Source: Ilex aquifolium
Taxonomy: Eukaryota; Streptophyta; Magnoliopsida; Aquifoliales; Aquifoliaceae
Assembly (NCBI GenBank): GCA_951799425.1
Contig: OX637397.1
Span: forward strand, 9,617,064-9,681,063
Length of the DNA stretch: 64,000 nucleotides
Direction: 5' to 3'
Made by a program: the position numbers and the translations under genes. The notes below the pieces were generated by a model that was not told the DNA's origin, ran no database searches, and saw only the letters and a list, made by a program, of their open reading frames with translations. Positions 23,650 through 35,440 of this stretch are shown in pieces (the stretch's first letter is position 1; each line of letters begins with the position of its first letter).

Positions 23650-25250
23650 ATGAATTTTTTGGTATTTATGAATTTTTTAATTTTTCATGCAATATCTCAG
23701 ATTTATGATGGTAAAAATATTGTCAAAATTTCAAAGATTTGTAAGTATATAATTTTTTGAGATATTTGATTTTTTTTTTCATGCAGATTTTTTAATTTTT
23801 ATGTTTATTATGTTGTTATGTTCATTTTGTCATGCAGTATAATTTTTTGAGATTTATGTTCAAAGATGTGCAGTATATGCTTATGTTCATTATGTTGTTA
23901 TGTTCATTACGTTTTAATTTTTAATTTTTTTTAATTATCTCATACATAACTTTTTAAATCATTATGAAAAATTTTAAATTAATGGAATATAATAAGGATA
24001 AAATGTTAAATTAATGGAATTTAATATTCTATTTAAATTTTAATTTGATAAAATTGAATGTCAATTTGGGATTGATTTGGTGAAATTAAATAGCAATTTA
24101 GTGTTAAATTAATGAAATAATATTAATTTGTTGAAATAAATATTAAATTAATGTAATTGAATGTTAATTTGATTAAATTAAATTGTAATTTTGTGTTGAT
24201 TTGATTTGATGAGATGAAATGTTAATTTAGTTTAAATGAAAGAAAAAACATTAATTTGATGAACCTAAAGGTTAATATAATAGAACTAAAACGGAGTGCA
24301 GTAAAATTTGAGAATAGGGAGGAGGTGTTGTTGAAATTAAACCTATTTACAGGAGATGTGAATGAAATTTATCTTATAAAATATTAAGGGGGTATTTTTG
24401 TAAAATAATGCTCGCTGTTAACGTCGTAAGCAGACAATAACTTATAGGGGTTGTCAATAAAATTTCAGAATTGGGAGGGGGTATCATTGAATTTTGACCT
24501 AACTATAAGGCGGGGTGACTGGAATTTTTCCTAAAATTATTTGTTTTGATATATTAGAGAAAGAATTGTAGAGAAATATGTGATGTTCTAAAAGGAAAAC
24601 AGTCATAAATTAGAGAAAGAGTTGGAACGTGAAAAATATTTGATTGACAAAAGTTTGATAAAATACCAAAAATACAAGACTACGTATTTGTGTAGAAAAG
24701 ATTTTCAAATCTTCCGCAACGCAAGTTGATTCTTTTATATAATTATAATACATCTCTACGCTATTTTGTGATTTATAATAAAAAATACAAAATTAATGCA
24801 AATGTCATATGACAAAATTTTAATTCTCGAAAACTCATTTCTAGAATGTTATCTAGATAAGAGACTAACTAAAAAGCATGAATATTTCTCGAAAGGTGCC
24901 GTAACAGTGTCGAGCATGTGTCCAACACGGACATGATCAGACACGTGTTCACACGATTAGAAGTGTCCTGAATAGTAAATTCGATCGAACACGGTTAGAA
25001 TATGGTTCGGACACGGCCAAGATATAACTAGGATTTTAAAAAAAAAAAAATTAACTCTTGATTTTTTTTGTTATAATTTATATACTATGAATACTAATAG
25101 ATGTAATGACATCTGATGAAAATGATGGATATTTATTTTGATCTATTTTAATTTTAATTAAACAAATTATTATTTGTTAGGTCTTATTATTAAAATTATT
25201 ATAAAAAATATATTTTTAATATATTATAATAATATTATTGTGGATAGGAA
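23650..25250. other. AT-rich intergenic DNA
   Basis: No gene was recognised. The region has many 'ttaatttgatgaaatt'-like short repeats (23980-24270) and MITE-arm-like blocks at 24300-24530. Near 24900-25020 a 'cgaacacgg/gacacgg'-rich patch resembles the interior of the element at 42964-43452. Confidence 0.4.
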
Positions 25251-25560
25251 TTTTTTGTCACTTCCATTTGTTTGTTGATTTAGTTTTTTTATCCAAATCA
25301 TATAGATGTATAATTTCGAATCCTTTTGATCCTCAAGCTTGAACCTGTAATGTCTATACCATTTTTTTAGGTGGAGTTCAGTAATTTTTAGAGTGTACTC
25401 ATTTTTTAGGTTTATTTATCATTTCTTGAGTAAATCTACCCGTTTTTGAGATAAAACTTACTATTTTTTTTTTTGAATTTTCTTATCCTTTTTTATTATT
25501 ACCGTGAAGTGAAATTTTTACGTACGTTGGTAAGACACATTAAAACAAAAAGTATCAAGT
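25251..25560. repeat. Dispersed repeat (partner 36722-37030)
   Basis: About 310 bases match 36722-37030, starting near 'ttgtcacttccatttgtttg' and ending near 'aaaacaaaaagtatca'. The two differ only by small indels. Non-coding. Confidence 0.75.
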
Positions 25561-26224
25561 AATTACAATATTACATCTCTACAGTCAATGACGTTACTAC
25601 ATGTAACAGAATATGTGATTTTATGGGTTCTTTTATTGTCCAATCTTAAAACCTAATACTGTTAAACGATAAAAAAATTCAGAGGTCAATGATGGGTTCA
25701 TGCTTGATGCGTGGTTTCCTAGAATTATTTATCGTTAACTTGACCCTTCAAACTCAATTGTCAAATTTCACATTTCAATTTAACCAATTCTAAATAAAAT
25801 ATATTCCTTGTGAGTTTTTGAGAATTAGATGTCAGTTACGGCCATAAAATTCTCAACCGCTATTCACATGCCGTTGTTGTTAAAGTACCCACTAGCTAGA
25901 ATGGTGTATCAGGTGAGAAGTTCTTTAAAGCCCGTCTAAGTGACAGTTATCTACATAGAAGGGAAACTTATATTTACAGTTAGTCCTTAAAAAAAAAAAA
26001 TATCAGCTGCACATATATGACTTAAACAAAAAAAAAAAAAAACAGAAAGGATATTTATATGTGTATAGGGGCTGATGGTTTTAACTAGGGCAGTTTCTTT
26101 AGCAAAAAATGTGGGAAACCCACTCCCTAAAAATCTGCTACTAGTGGAGGAAGTGCCACTTACTGGCACATGGAGGAAAGGACACCTGCACCATTACATG
26201 CGATAGAAACTGTCAAAGAATTCT

Positions 26225-26239
26225 CCTATAAATATAAGG
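26225..26239 (+). promoter_or_regulatory. TATA box of the LTR-like region
   Basis: CCTATAAATATAAGG is a strong plant-type TATA element. A purine-rich transcript-leader-like stretch with a 72-codon open frame (26170-26385) surrounds it; the frame is Lys/Glu-rich low complexity and not a supported gene. Confidence 0.55.
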
Positions 26240-26548
26240 AGAGTACCAAGAAGAAAGGGGGAGAGATCTGGAAGAGGAGGGTTCAGACGGTTAAAAAAAG
26301 CAAAGGAAAAAGAGAAATTTCTGCAGAGAGAAGAGAAGGAAGAAAGGCAAAAGAAACAAAAATTCTGAAGCTTTGCAACAGGTAAAAAAAATCTGCTTAC
26401 TCTCTTCCTTGTGGACTTAATCTCTCAAATCTTTTGAATGCCGGAAATGGGTTCAAAACCACAGCAATTCGAAGCAATTACGACAATACCGACCCCCGAA
26501 ATTATAAGGTATAGGAGTTTTTAACTGCTTGAGTTTGGTGCGGCCACA

Positions 26549-28435
26549 AGAGTTTTAAACTCTTTTCAGAAATCCCAAGAGATTCATATGCTTTTGAAAA
26601 GTTGGCAAGAGCTTCACCGTTCTCTCAAATCAACAAGAGTCTTTGACTCTTTTGGCAAATAGACGGTCAAAAAAAAAGCAAGAAAGAAGGCCAGCAAGCT
26701 TTTCGTGCCACTGGGCAGTGGGTTCAAGAAAAAAAATGGGCAGCAACGGAGTCTTAAACTCCTTTTAAAAAAAGGTTGGAGTTTTTAACTCCCAAAAAAA
26801 AAACTGGAGTCTTCGACTCGAAAACAAAATTTCATGGAGTCTCCGACTCCCTCGGCAAAAGAGCATTGGTGCAAACCCATACACATAACAACAACAGCAA
26901 CAACAAAAAATGATGCATTTGAGATCCGAATCCAAGCTTTGCCGCATGTTGTTGGCGGCAATATTTCGAGCCTTTATGGGACCAAATAGCTTCCTTGGTT
27001 CTAGCAGAATTTCAAACTTCTATTTGTTGCAGAAAATCAGTGGTAGCAAAAGCAATAAATTTCAAGAACCAACTGACCCTTTTGGAAGTTGGCCATAGAA
27101 AGGTCATTATACAAAAGCTTTTGGCTTCTCAAAGGTTGGGCGAAGGAAAGGAGTTTCCAACTCCCAGAGTTCTGGCGACAAATCACAAGAGTTTTAAACT
27201 TGTCGGTGGAATCGGCAAGAGACTCAAGGCCCTCAATTATTTCTAAAACAAACAGTGAGTCTTTGACTCTTTTGTCAACAAACTTTTCATGGGGCAGCAG
27301 GCTTTGGTCCTTTTGGAGTTTGTGTGAAACAACAAGATTGTGTAACTCCTAGGAGAGATAATAGTGGGAGTCTTTCCATCAACAATTCAAGGAGTTTCCA
27401 ACTCCGAAATTAGTAATTAAAGGAGTTTCTAACTCCTAAACATTGACACAGCACAAAATCTTAAGAGAGTTATATGCTCTTCAAAGCACAAATAGAAACT
27501 AGTTTCTTTGAATGGAGTTTCAAACTCCCTTTTAATTCTCTATCAAGAGTCTTAGACTCTTTAATCAACACTTGGTTTTTTTAAAACCAAATAAAAGAGT
27601 TTCTAACTCTTTAAGTTCACGGCATAAGAGAAAAAATATTTCATGAGTTGTAAACTCGTTTTTGAACCGTCAAGAGTCTTCGACTCTTTCATCAAGCCAC
27701 GGAGTTTTCGACTCCTCCGCGAACGCACTCATATAAAAGCCTTTGGCTTTTTAAGAATTGCATGAATCAAATGAGTTTCTAACTCTATGTCATCCTCATT
27801 GGTGTATTACACTTACACCACCTTTGTCCCAGCAAATGTAAAAAAAAATGACAGCAGCAAGTCTTGAGATCTTGGCAGCCAAGCAAAATTTCTTGAAGCC
27901 TCCCTACCTTAAGAGTTTCTTACTCAAATCTGGTTTGGAGTCTTTGACTCCTTTATAGAACCAGTGGGCAACAGGAATAGTTTCTAACTCTTCCGCAATT
28001 TGACTAAGGATAGGCGAGGCTAATATACAAGAAATAAGGCTCTTAACGGATTTCTCACAAATTAATACAAAGGAATTTTTAACTCCCACCAAATCAAAGG
28101 AGTTTTTAACTCCTCCGATAGCGTGCAACGACTCAAAATTTTGTGTTCTTTCGAAAGCACATGAAAATCAAAACAAGGGGTCTTTGATCCATTTTGGCAA
28201 ATGTTACAATAATTTAGTCATTTAAATCCTTCACTATTTTTGGAGTTTCAAACTCCTACATATTAAATAGTGCAAACAAAAAAAATTAAAATAAAGAATT
28301 TCAAATTCTTTACTTGGTTTCGGATTTTTAAACTCCACTGTCATTCTTTATCAAAAGAGTATTAGACTCTTATTAAATTATTGAGTTTCTAACTCATATA
28401 AAATCATGAATTTTACATGGAATTTAATTCCATCA
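26549..28435 (+). repeat. Array of about 30 short hairpins with compensatory stem variation
   Basis: A 15-base unit, six-base stem, three-base loop, six-base complementary stem, recurs about thirty times at irregular spacing. Examples: AGAGTT-TTA-AACTCT (26549-26563), AGAGTC-TTT-GACTCT (26636-26650), GGAGTC-TCC-GACTCC (26836-26850), AGAGTC-TTA-GACTCT (27546-27560), and GGAGTT-TTT-AACTCC near 28098. Where one stem base changes its partner usually changes too: A-T or G-C at position 1, C-G or T-A at position 6, and G-C to A-T at position 4 (AGAATT-TCA-AATTCT near 28298). One different stem, AAAGCC-TTT-GGCTTT near 27736, keeps the same geometry. A few units have mismatches or a G-T wobble. Confidence 0.85.
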
Positions 28436-28612
28436 AGTCACAACCTATGTGAATTCTAAAATTCACATAAGTCAAAGTTGTTTTAAATATAACTCAAGTC
28501 CATACCAAAAAATAATTGGTCATTTACCCATTTCAACTCAACTCAAATAAAATTCCAAATTAAGTGGGTTATTCACTCATTTAAAACCCCACTCAAATTC
28601 AAATTCTTCTTT

Positions 28613-29220
28613 CGAACTACGTCCGACTTGATTCTATTTTTGGATACGTAGGCAGTCCAGCAACTACCCTGGGCACAGTAGTAATTCCAAATCACCTTCA
28701 ATTAAATTCCTTTCCAAACTACGTTCGATTTGATTCCCTTTTGAATATGTAGGCAGTCTTGTTAAACTAGATGCAGTCGCAAGTCCAAATCAACTTTAAA
28801 TAAATTCAAAATTCTTTTTGAACTACGTCCGACTTGATTCCATTTTTTTTTTTGGATACGTAGGCAGTCCAGCAACTACCCTTGGCACAGTCGAAATCCC
28901 AAATCACATTCAATTCAATTCCTAAAATACATGAACTACGATTGACTTGATTCCCTTTCGGATACGTAGGCAGTCTAGTTAAACTAGGCGCAGTCATAAC
29001 TCCTCCACAATCAAGTGGTCCTTAAACCCATATCAATTCAAATGGTCATTTACCATTTCAAACATAATGAATATTTTGTCCATTCAAGATCAATGAGTCA
29101 TCTACCCATTGATCTTATCCAAAAAAAAAAATAATAATAATTTAATCTCCTCAAACTATGAATCAGTTTGATCCCGATAGCGGGTACGTAGAGCAGGCTA
29201 GGCAGTTAACCTAGATCCAA
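28613..29220 (+). repeat. Five degenerate direct repeats of about 105 bp
   Basis: Each unit starts 'aactacgt(c/t)cgacttgatt', continues to 'ggatacgtaggcagtc' and ends with a short 'gcacagt/gcgcagtc' block. Copies begin near 28613, 28720, 28818, 28930 and, most diverged, 29155. Confidence 0.8.
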
Positions 29221-30629
29221 CCACCATCACAAATAAAATGTCATTGTGGTGTAAATTGTAACATGTGATAATTTCTCGTTAGAATCAAAGAGTTTTCTCT
29301 TGAAACAAGAGATTATAATTAACGGATACACACTATCTGGAATGGGTCTAACCTACATTTAGTAAAACTCGTATAATTCTTCGTTATATGAGTGAACTCA
29401 TGTTCGGCAAAATATCCAATTTTTTGCCCAACAAATACAATATTTTCCGATTATTCAATAAAATAAGAAAAGGTAAAAAAAAAATTACATCGATAATGTT
29501 TGTTGATTAATTCTACTTTAATGTCGTTATCAATTCAAAGACAACAACTAAAATAAAACCCTAACTTAATCATTTTAAATCTAATATAAATTATTAGAAT
29601 TATCTAAAATCAAGTATATAATGTATCAATAGAATCTTAAATATATAAATTTTGTAAGTATTAGCTTCTTGTTGTGAGGAAGAAAACACTTTACATAGCC
29701 ATTGAAAAGCCTGTGTGCCGCGGAATATGACATACATGAAGGAATACAAAGTCAGTGTGCCGCCTACTTGGCAAAGAATGAATGGTTTTGGTAATTAAAA
29801 AATAAGGATAAAATTGGAATATAATAAAATTAGAACTTAATTTGAAATAAAATATTAAAAATAAGACTTTATTGATATAAAACAAAAATAATAGGATTTA
29901 ATAGAAGTTTGTAAGGAAAAAAAAATACTTAATGGTAATTTTTTTTTTTTAAATGTTCATCTTCTCATTGTGAAATCATCGGCTGGGTGATAGATAGGGG
30001 CAACCACCCTCAGAAACTCCCTGTGCTTGCCTCATTCTTAAATTAATAATATTTCAATGGGTAAACTGCATTTACCCTGGTTGGACCCAAAAACACGACC
30101 ACACTGGTAGAACCCCAAAATCCTGTACCGACGATGAGTATCCAAACTTGAGCCCCTTGCAACCCATTTTGCGAATCAGAAACCCACCCCATGATACACC
30201 TTTGACTCTCTGAAGCATTTCATAATTCTATTACTTATTTCTTTCTATGTATCTATGGAACGATTGCTATAGTCGGATTTTTTTTCCCATAAGGTTATAG
30301 CTTGAAATTTGAGAGAGTGGGGTTTGTTGGGTTTGAGGCTAGCGGTGTGGTGGTGGTGGCGGCAATTAAAAGTAGTAATCTTATCTCATTATTCATTAAC
30401 CCATCCAACTTGTCTATAAATAAATAGGTTGAGTAGTTATATTAATTAATACGAGTTTTAAATCAGTTAGGTAATATGATTTATTTTAATTAAGCGGGTT
30501 AAAATAGATTATAAATGGATATCCATTGATTTAAGTATTTATTTTTCTATTAAATAACGCAAATAATAAAATAAAATAAAATAAAATAAAAACATTAATA
30601 TACCAAAGAATACGCACACATTAATACAC

Positions 30630-30757
30630 TTGATAATCACAATCATTGAATAAATAGTGAGTCCCAATAAATTCTGGTACTCACAGTGAAATCAATGGTT
30701 ATAATTATCAAATCTAGTTTTTAAGTCTAATTTTTAAGTCCATGCCGCGTTACTCCA
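30630..30757. mobile_element. Insertion specific to block B with inverted termini
   Basis: Block A reads 'aatacaccaaaaaatac' continuously at about 6041-6057. Block B is interrupted after 'aatacac' by about 128 bases and resumes with 'caaaaaaatac'. The insert contains an inverted pair, TTGATAATCACAATCATTGA and TCAATGGTTATAATTATCAA (to 30711), followed by a tail of about 45 bases. A CAC may be duplicated at the ends. Class not assigned. Confidence 0.6.
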
Positions 30758-30832
30758 CCAAAAAAATACATAAACATACACTAATACACTAAAATACACA
30801 CACTAGTACACAAAAAATACACACACTAATAT

Positions 30833-31345
30833 TAGGCCTGTCAAAGTCCGACACGATACGATTAACCGACACGAATTAAGCAGGTTTGGGTGAGACATTA
30901 ACGGGCTCGGGTGATAAATGGGTTGACCTGTCAAACACGTGTAATAAGTAGGTCGTGTTCAGGTAAGCCATGTCAACTCGTTTATCTCCCGTTTACCAAC
31001 TTTAAATAAAATTAATATAATAATAAATTAATAATTATTTTAAAAAATTAGGTAGATTTTTTTAATAACAGCCACAGAATATATATATATTATTTTAAGT
31101 GATAGCCACATAAATATTTTTTTAAAATTTAGTGCTAGTCACAATAAATATAATAATAAACTAATAATAAATTAAAACTAAATGAGTTAAACGAGCCGTG
31201 TTACCCGTTTATTAAACGGTTCTTGCTCGTGTTGAAGTTTTTCACCTGTTTATAAAACGGGTCGTGTATGTATTTACATGTTTTCCACACGCCACCCGTT
31301 TAACCCGATACGTAACCTTTTAACTCGATACGTTTGACACACCTA
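30833..31345. mobile_element. Non-autonomous hAT element, copy in block B
   Basis: Starts TAGGCCTGTCAAA, ends TTTGACACACCTA, and is flanked by a perfect 8-bp duplication ACTAATAT (30825-30832 and 31346-31353). It is paralogous to 6121-6718 but shorter, lacking one internal repeat block. Confidence 0.9.
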
Positions 31346-31800
31346 ACTAATATATCTAACCCACGACCCGATTCATGATCCATGACAATAGATCGATCCA
31401 TCACCCATGGGTTGGCTTGCGACCCATGACCTATGGGTCAACCCAACATCAACCCGGCCCATGTTGTGCATATGTTTTGATGAATAGTGTATGTGTATTT
31501 TGATTTTTTATTAAATGTGATTGTGTTTTTTGTGTATTAGTATATGTGTGTTTATTTTTTGTGCATTAGTGTGTGTGTGTATGTGTGTATTTTGGTGTAT
31601 TAGTTTGTGTGTGTGTATTTTTTGGTGTACTAATGTGTGTCTATGAAGAGTTTTAATTATTTTATGGGTTTAACCTAATTTGTTATAAACCCAACTCATA
31701 ACCAATGCAACTCACTCATTTGTCATCTCTAGTGATAATGTTTGGCGACTTTATTGTGTAGTGGTGGTGTTGACTCGAGCCATGGGCAAAAAGGTTATAG

Positions 31801-32632
31801 CCAGGGAAGGAGCCAGAGTCCATTTCTAGTGGGGAAAACCATCAAATTGAAGAGAATGACTGAAGAACAATCATTAAAATTTATTGTGTCTTACAAACAT
31901 GACTGTTTTGCCAATTACACTCTTTATAAAGTAATTCTTCATGGTAATTTTTTGTTTTGTTGCTTTAAAAATTTTTCATGCATAAATTATACATAAAAAG
32001 ATAGGACCTAATCAAGAAAAATTATGTGAAAGTTATTTTATAGAAAGTACTAGTATTAGAATAATTTCATAAAGAATGTTGTTTTGACAAATCATTCTAT
32101 AAACAAACTATAAATATGCATGTCAACCATCTGATTTTGAGTGATCCAAATTCAAGTTCGATTTGAAAATTCTATTTTGAACCTGATTTGATTAGTCAAT
32201 GGATTTCGTCTTTACAATCTATATCCATATCCATATCCATTAAATATTATAAATTTGATCGAAAGCTTTATATACACGTGTGTGTGCATGTGTTTTTATA
32301 AATCAATCCGATTCACAATGAGGTCAAATTTTGGTATATTCATATCTAAATTCTTGAAATATAATAACAAATTCGAACTTGGATAATCGATTAAACATAT
32401 CAATCTATATCTAGATAATAGAATTTAGAGAATAATTAGGTTAGTAACTTAGTGTGTCATTGTAGAAAGAAGAGAAATAGCTAGAAAGTAAATAAAGAAT
32501 TGTGAGAATAAGTCACATGAATCGAAAAAAATTCAGTGGGGGCAAGTATTAAAAAAAATTATTTTTTTTGTAATTTTAAACTAGCCTCAAAAGATTTTCA
32601 AAATTTTAGTGGGGGCTGCCCACCCTCTGGCC
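31801..32632. mobile_element. hAT-like remnant, copy in block B
   Basis: Paralogue of 7191-8000, with the same CCAGGGAAGG start and CACCCTCTGG end. No target duplication. Confidence 0.55.
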
Positions 32633-33349
32633 ATGATTTACATATCATTGTTATGTGGTATTGGTATGAATCGTATGATTTGTCTTGGGTATGTGGTGGT
32701 GGCAATGTAGTGTTGTTGATAATGGTGGGAGTCCTTCTGTGTGTGTGCTTTGACCTGGTGTGTGTGTGTGTGCACTTGCAGTGGTGCGACCACCATCGTG
32801 TGAGTAGTTGGTGCGATGGTTGCTTGGCTGCTTCTTGTAGGTTGCGTGGTGGCTTGGGTGCGGTTATGGTAGATTTGGGTGGGGTTGTTTCCTTAGTTAT
32901 TGATTGTGGTTGTAAGAGTGGCCGGAGGCCGGCCCATACATAAGGCTACTAAAGCATGAGTTTTAGGCTCCAATTAAAAGAGCCAAAGATTTAGATTCAT
33001 AAAAATTGAGTCCAACAAAAATCTAGTTAAAATTTCAACTAATAAAAAAATTTAATTAAATAATTTGGACCCAGAAGTTCAACCTAAATACAAAATTAAA
33101 TTTGAAAAAATATTTAATAAGGTTGAAAAGATGCAAAAAGTATTGTACATTAAAAATCACTAGTCATTTTCCCTCTCGCACACACACGTTCTCTCTCTAA
33201 TTATATGTTTGTCCTTATATAAAATTAAAGTACAAATTAAATTATTTATTTTCATTCTCTCTCCCTTTAAATCTCACTCTTTTTTCTATCTTTTACAATT
33301 GCAATACTTTTCTAAATAATTAAAGACATAAAACATTAATCTACTGATT

Positions 33350-33353
<4 letters not shown>

Positions 33354-33382
<29 letters not shown>
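33354..33382. repeat. (TA)n microsatellite
   Basis: A run of about 14 TA units followed by a T run; block A has only a short TA tract at this position (about 8683). Confidence 0.8.
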
Positions 33383-33395
<13 letters not shown>

Positions 33396-34291
33396 AATAC
33401 GCAATGTTAGGGAAGAATCCTTATATCATATCTTAATTTCGTGGGTCGCAATAATACATTAAGTCTTATTGTGTTATAATTTTAAAAAATTTTAATTCCA
33501 AGATAGTAATATTTTCTTATTATAAAAGTGTTTAGTTGATTTATAAAAATATAACAATTAAAAAACAAACATTTGTATATGAAAAAATTTGAAGAAGAGA
33601 AAATTTTAAAATTTATTTGAATTTTAAATAAATTATTTTTAAATATTTTTTTCACTAGAGACAAGCACAACAAAAGAAAAAAAAAATTAGGTAAATGAAG
33701 AATAATAGATTTCATAAAATTAGAAAGATTAAGTGGATTGGTCATGTGATCAATTGAAAAGATACAGGTATAAAACTTGAGTGTAACATTTGACTAATAA
33801 TCACTATCTCAAAAAGTGAGTATTTTTTAAAATTAATATTAAAAAAAACTTCATTTAAAAAGCTTTAAAATGTAACTATTTTTACAACTTTATATAAAAC
33901 CTTATAGAAAGTTCTAAAATGTAACAATATTTTTTTCAAGTCTATATAAAGTTTTATAGAAAGTCATCTTTTAGAAAGTTCTAAAATGTAACCATATTTT
34001 TTTCAAGTCTATATAAAGTTTTATAGAAAGTCCTAAAATATAACAAAATCTTATAAAAAAAATTCTAAAAGTAATGACTTCTAGCTTTAAAAGAGCAATC
34101 TCTTTCAAATTCATTTCACTCTTTTCACTCTCTTTTCCTCCACTCTATCACCCCTCTGGAAGATCGTAATTTGTGAGCTAAAACATGCCCAATATTGGGT
34201 TTTTGAATAAATTCAGCATATTAGTTTTTGAATAATCAACATCCGAGTTAACTAGATATGAAGACATCATAAATCATTACGCTCTACTTGG

Positions 34292-34508
34292 TCACTGCAA
34301 CATCATCCTTTCTCCCAAATAACAAAACCCATAAAGAAAATCGCGTTGTATTCTTCCATATCCATTCTCTCCCCATGTTGTGTTCCAACTATTTTGGATC
34401 CAATAGAAGTTGATCCCTTCATGTGTTCCGTACCCAACAACAAGAATGGCATGTCTGCTACGCCTCTCTTCCGATTTTGATTGTTCATTTGGTCCTTGGT
34501 AAATTTAT
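34292..34508 (-). pseudogene. C1A protease last exon (left arm)
   Basis: The minus-strand peptidase frame is open from IYQGPNEQSKSEE through RHAILVVGYGTHEG and WIQNSWNTTWGENGYGRIQ to the stop after MMLQ. His and Asn are present. No other exons accompany it. Confidence 0.85.
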
Positions 34509-34524
34509 GTTTGATTTTGGACAG

Positions 34525-34736
34525 AAAATTTGACAAGGACTGAACAATCAAAATTGGAAGGGAGTTGGGGCTGACATGTCATTCTTGTTGTTGGGTACGG
34601 AACACATGAAGGGATCAACTTCTATTGGATCCAAAATAGTTGGAACACAACATGGGGAGAGAATGAGTATGGAAGAATACAACGCGATTTTCTTTATGGG
34701 TTTTGTTATCCGGGAGAAAGGATGATGTTGCAATAA
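34525..34736 (+). pseudogene. C1A protease last exon (right arm)
   Basis: The plus-strand frame matches the same exon, but a TGA stands immediately before the His codon. After it HVILVVGYGTHEG, WIQNSWNTTWGENEYGRIQ and MMLQ-stop are readable. The Gly of the usual NGYG is Glu here. Fragment only. Confidence 0.8.
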
Positions 34737-34873
34737 ACAAGTAAAGCGTAATGATTTATGATGTCTCATATCTAGTTAACTTGGTTGTTGATTATTCAAA
34801 AATTAATATCCTGAATATATTCAAAAACCCAATATTGGCCATGTTTTAGCTATATTTTCATGTTTTGTGTTAA

Positions 34874-34902
34874 CTAGTTGGTACACACGTGCGTTGCACG
34901 TG
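34874..34902 (-). mobile_element. Helitron 3' terminus (minus orientation)
   Basis: On the minus strand a perfect hairpin, CACGTGC-AAC-GCACGTG (34886-34902), is followed after eight bases by CTAG (34874-34877) and then T of the host. That is the standard Helitron 3' end, inserted between A and T. The intact locus at about 56915-56924 shows the uninterrupted host sequence 'gttaataaac'. The 5' end could not be placed with confidence; a TCTATATA-like candidate lies at 36101. Confidence 0.75.
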
Positions 34903-34979
34903 ATTATTTTGATGACTCTACCATGAGATGTTTTTTATGACTTTCGCTTACTACCTAGTAGAAAAGACAATCATAATAG

Positions 34980-35440
34980 TGATGGAGAATGGCATTCTAA
35001 AGAGTTGCTACGGAACTTATAGATGTTGGGCAATCGAATTATTCGTCTCTGAATATTGAAGATGTTCATGCAATCGATGGGGTATGAAAAAAGTAGAAGG
35101 AGGTCGTTTTGACATCAATGAGTGAAGATTCTACTACTAAGAATAAAGGTGACATTATGGACCACCGTTCGGATGGGAATTCAGTAGTTGCTGATTCTAT
35201 GTTTGGATTGGGGGACTTTTTTTTATGAGAAGCAAGTTGGACCCAACCAATGCTGTGATGTGAGAATGTCCTTACCCTGAGCTCTACGGTCCGGTGGCAA
35301 TACGAGTTCATCTTGTGGGTCTTGTTGGCCTGAAAAATCATCGAAAGTGTAGAAAATGGTGGGGGAAATATGGGGGTTGGGAGTGGAGGCTGGAGAGGGG
35401 TTGTTGGGCCTTTTGCCCTACTCTAGTCTTAGCTTTATTA
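34980..35440 (+). pseudogene. Fragment duplicated from 23195-23640, inside a probable Helitron
   Basis: Closely related to the coding-like fragment at 23195-23640, with shared 'tgttgggcaatc' and 'gtagttgctgattctatg'. It starts about 80 bases inside the Helitron 3' end at 34874, so it may be a fragment captured by that Helitron. Frame broken, product unknown. Confidence 0.6.

Larger units (their letters stand above)
26075..29440 (+). mobile_element. LTR-retrotransposon-derived region (possible solo LTR)
   Basis: The region has a promoter-like start with a TATA box (26225-26239), then about 1.9 kb of hairpin motifs, five degenerate copies of a motif containing 'ggatacgtaggcag' (28613-29220) and an end near 'tttgcccaaca'. 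The 'tacgtaggcag' motif is, to my memory, common in LTRs of plant gypsy-type elements. No second LTR, primer-binding site or gag/pol was found and no target duplication could be matched, so the ends are approximate and 'solo LTR' is inference. Confidence 0.45.
29590..34520. repeat. Segmental duplication block B
   Basis: This aligns with block A from its start through about 9430, then jumps to the sequence equivalent to 12635-12990 (junction at about 34163, 'cacccctctgga|agatcgtaattt'). It therefore carries a deletion relative to A. It has an extra insertion at 30630-30757 and its own hAT copy with a perfect target duplication. Confidence 0.8.
34170..34850. repeat. Tight inverted repeat of the C1A last exon and 3' flank
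   Basis: Left arm about 34170-34506 and right arm about 34526-34850 are reverse complements separated by roughly 20 bases. Both arms contain the protease last exon plus about 115 bases of 3' flank ('cccaatattgg', 'gttgattattcaaaaa'). A transcript crossing it would fold into a hairpin of more than 300 base pairs. Left-arm and loop sequence match 12640-12990, so the inversion predates the A/B duplication. Confidence 0.85.

Noticed and set aside
26549..28435. CRISPR-like array
   Set aside because: Units are short, variable hairpins at irregular spacing in plant DNA; there is no constant repeat or spacer length and no associated genes.
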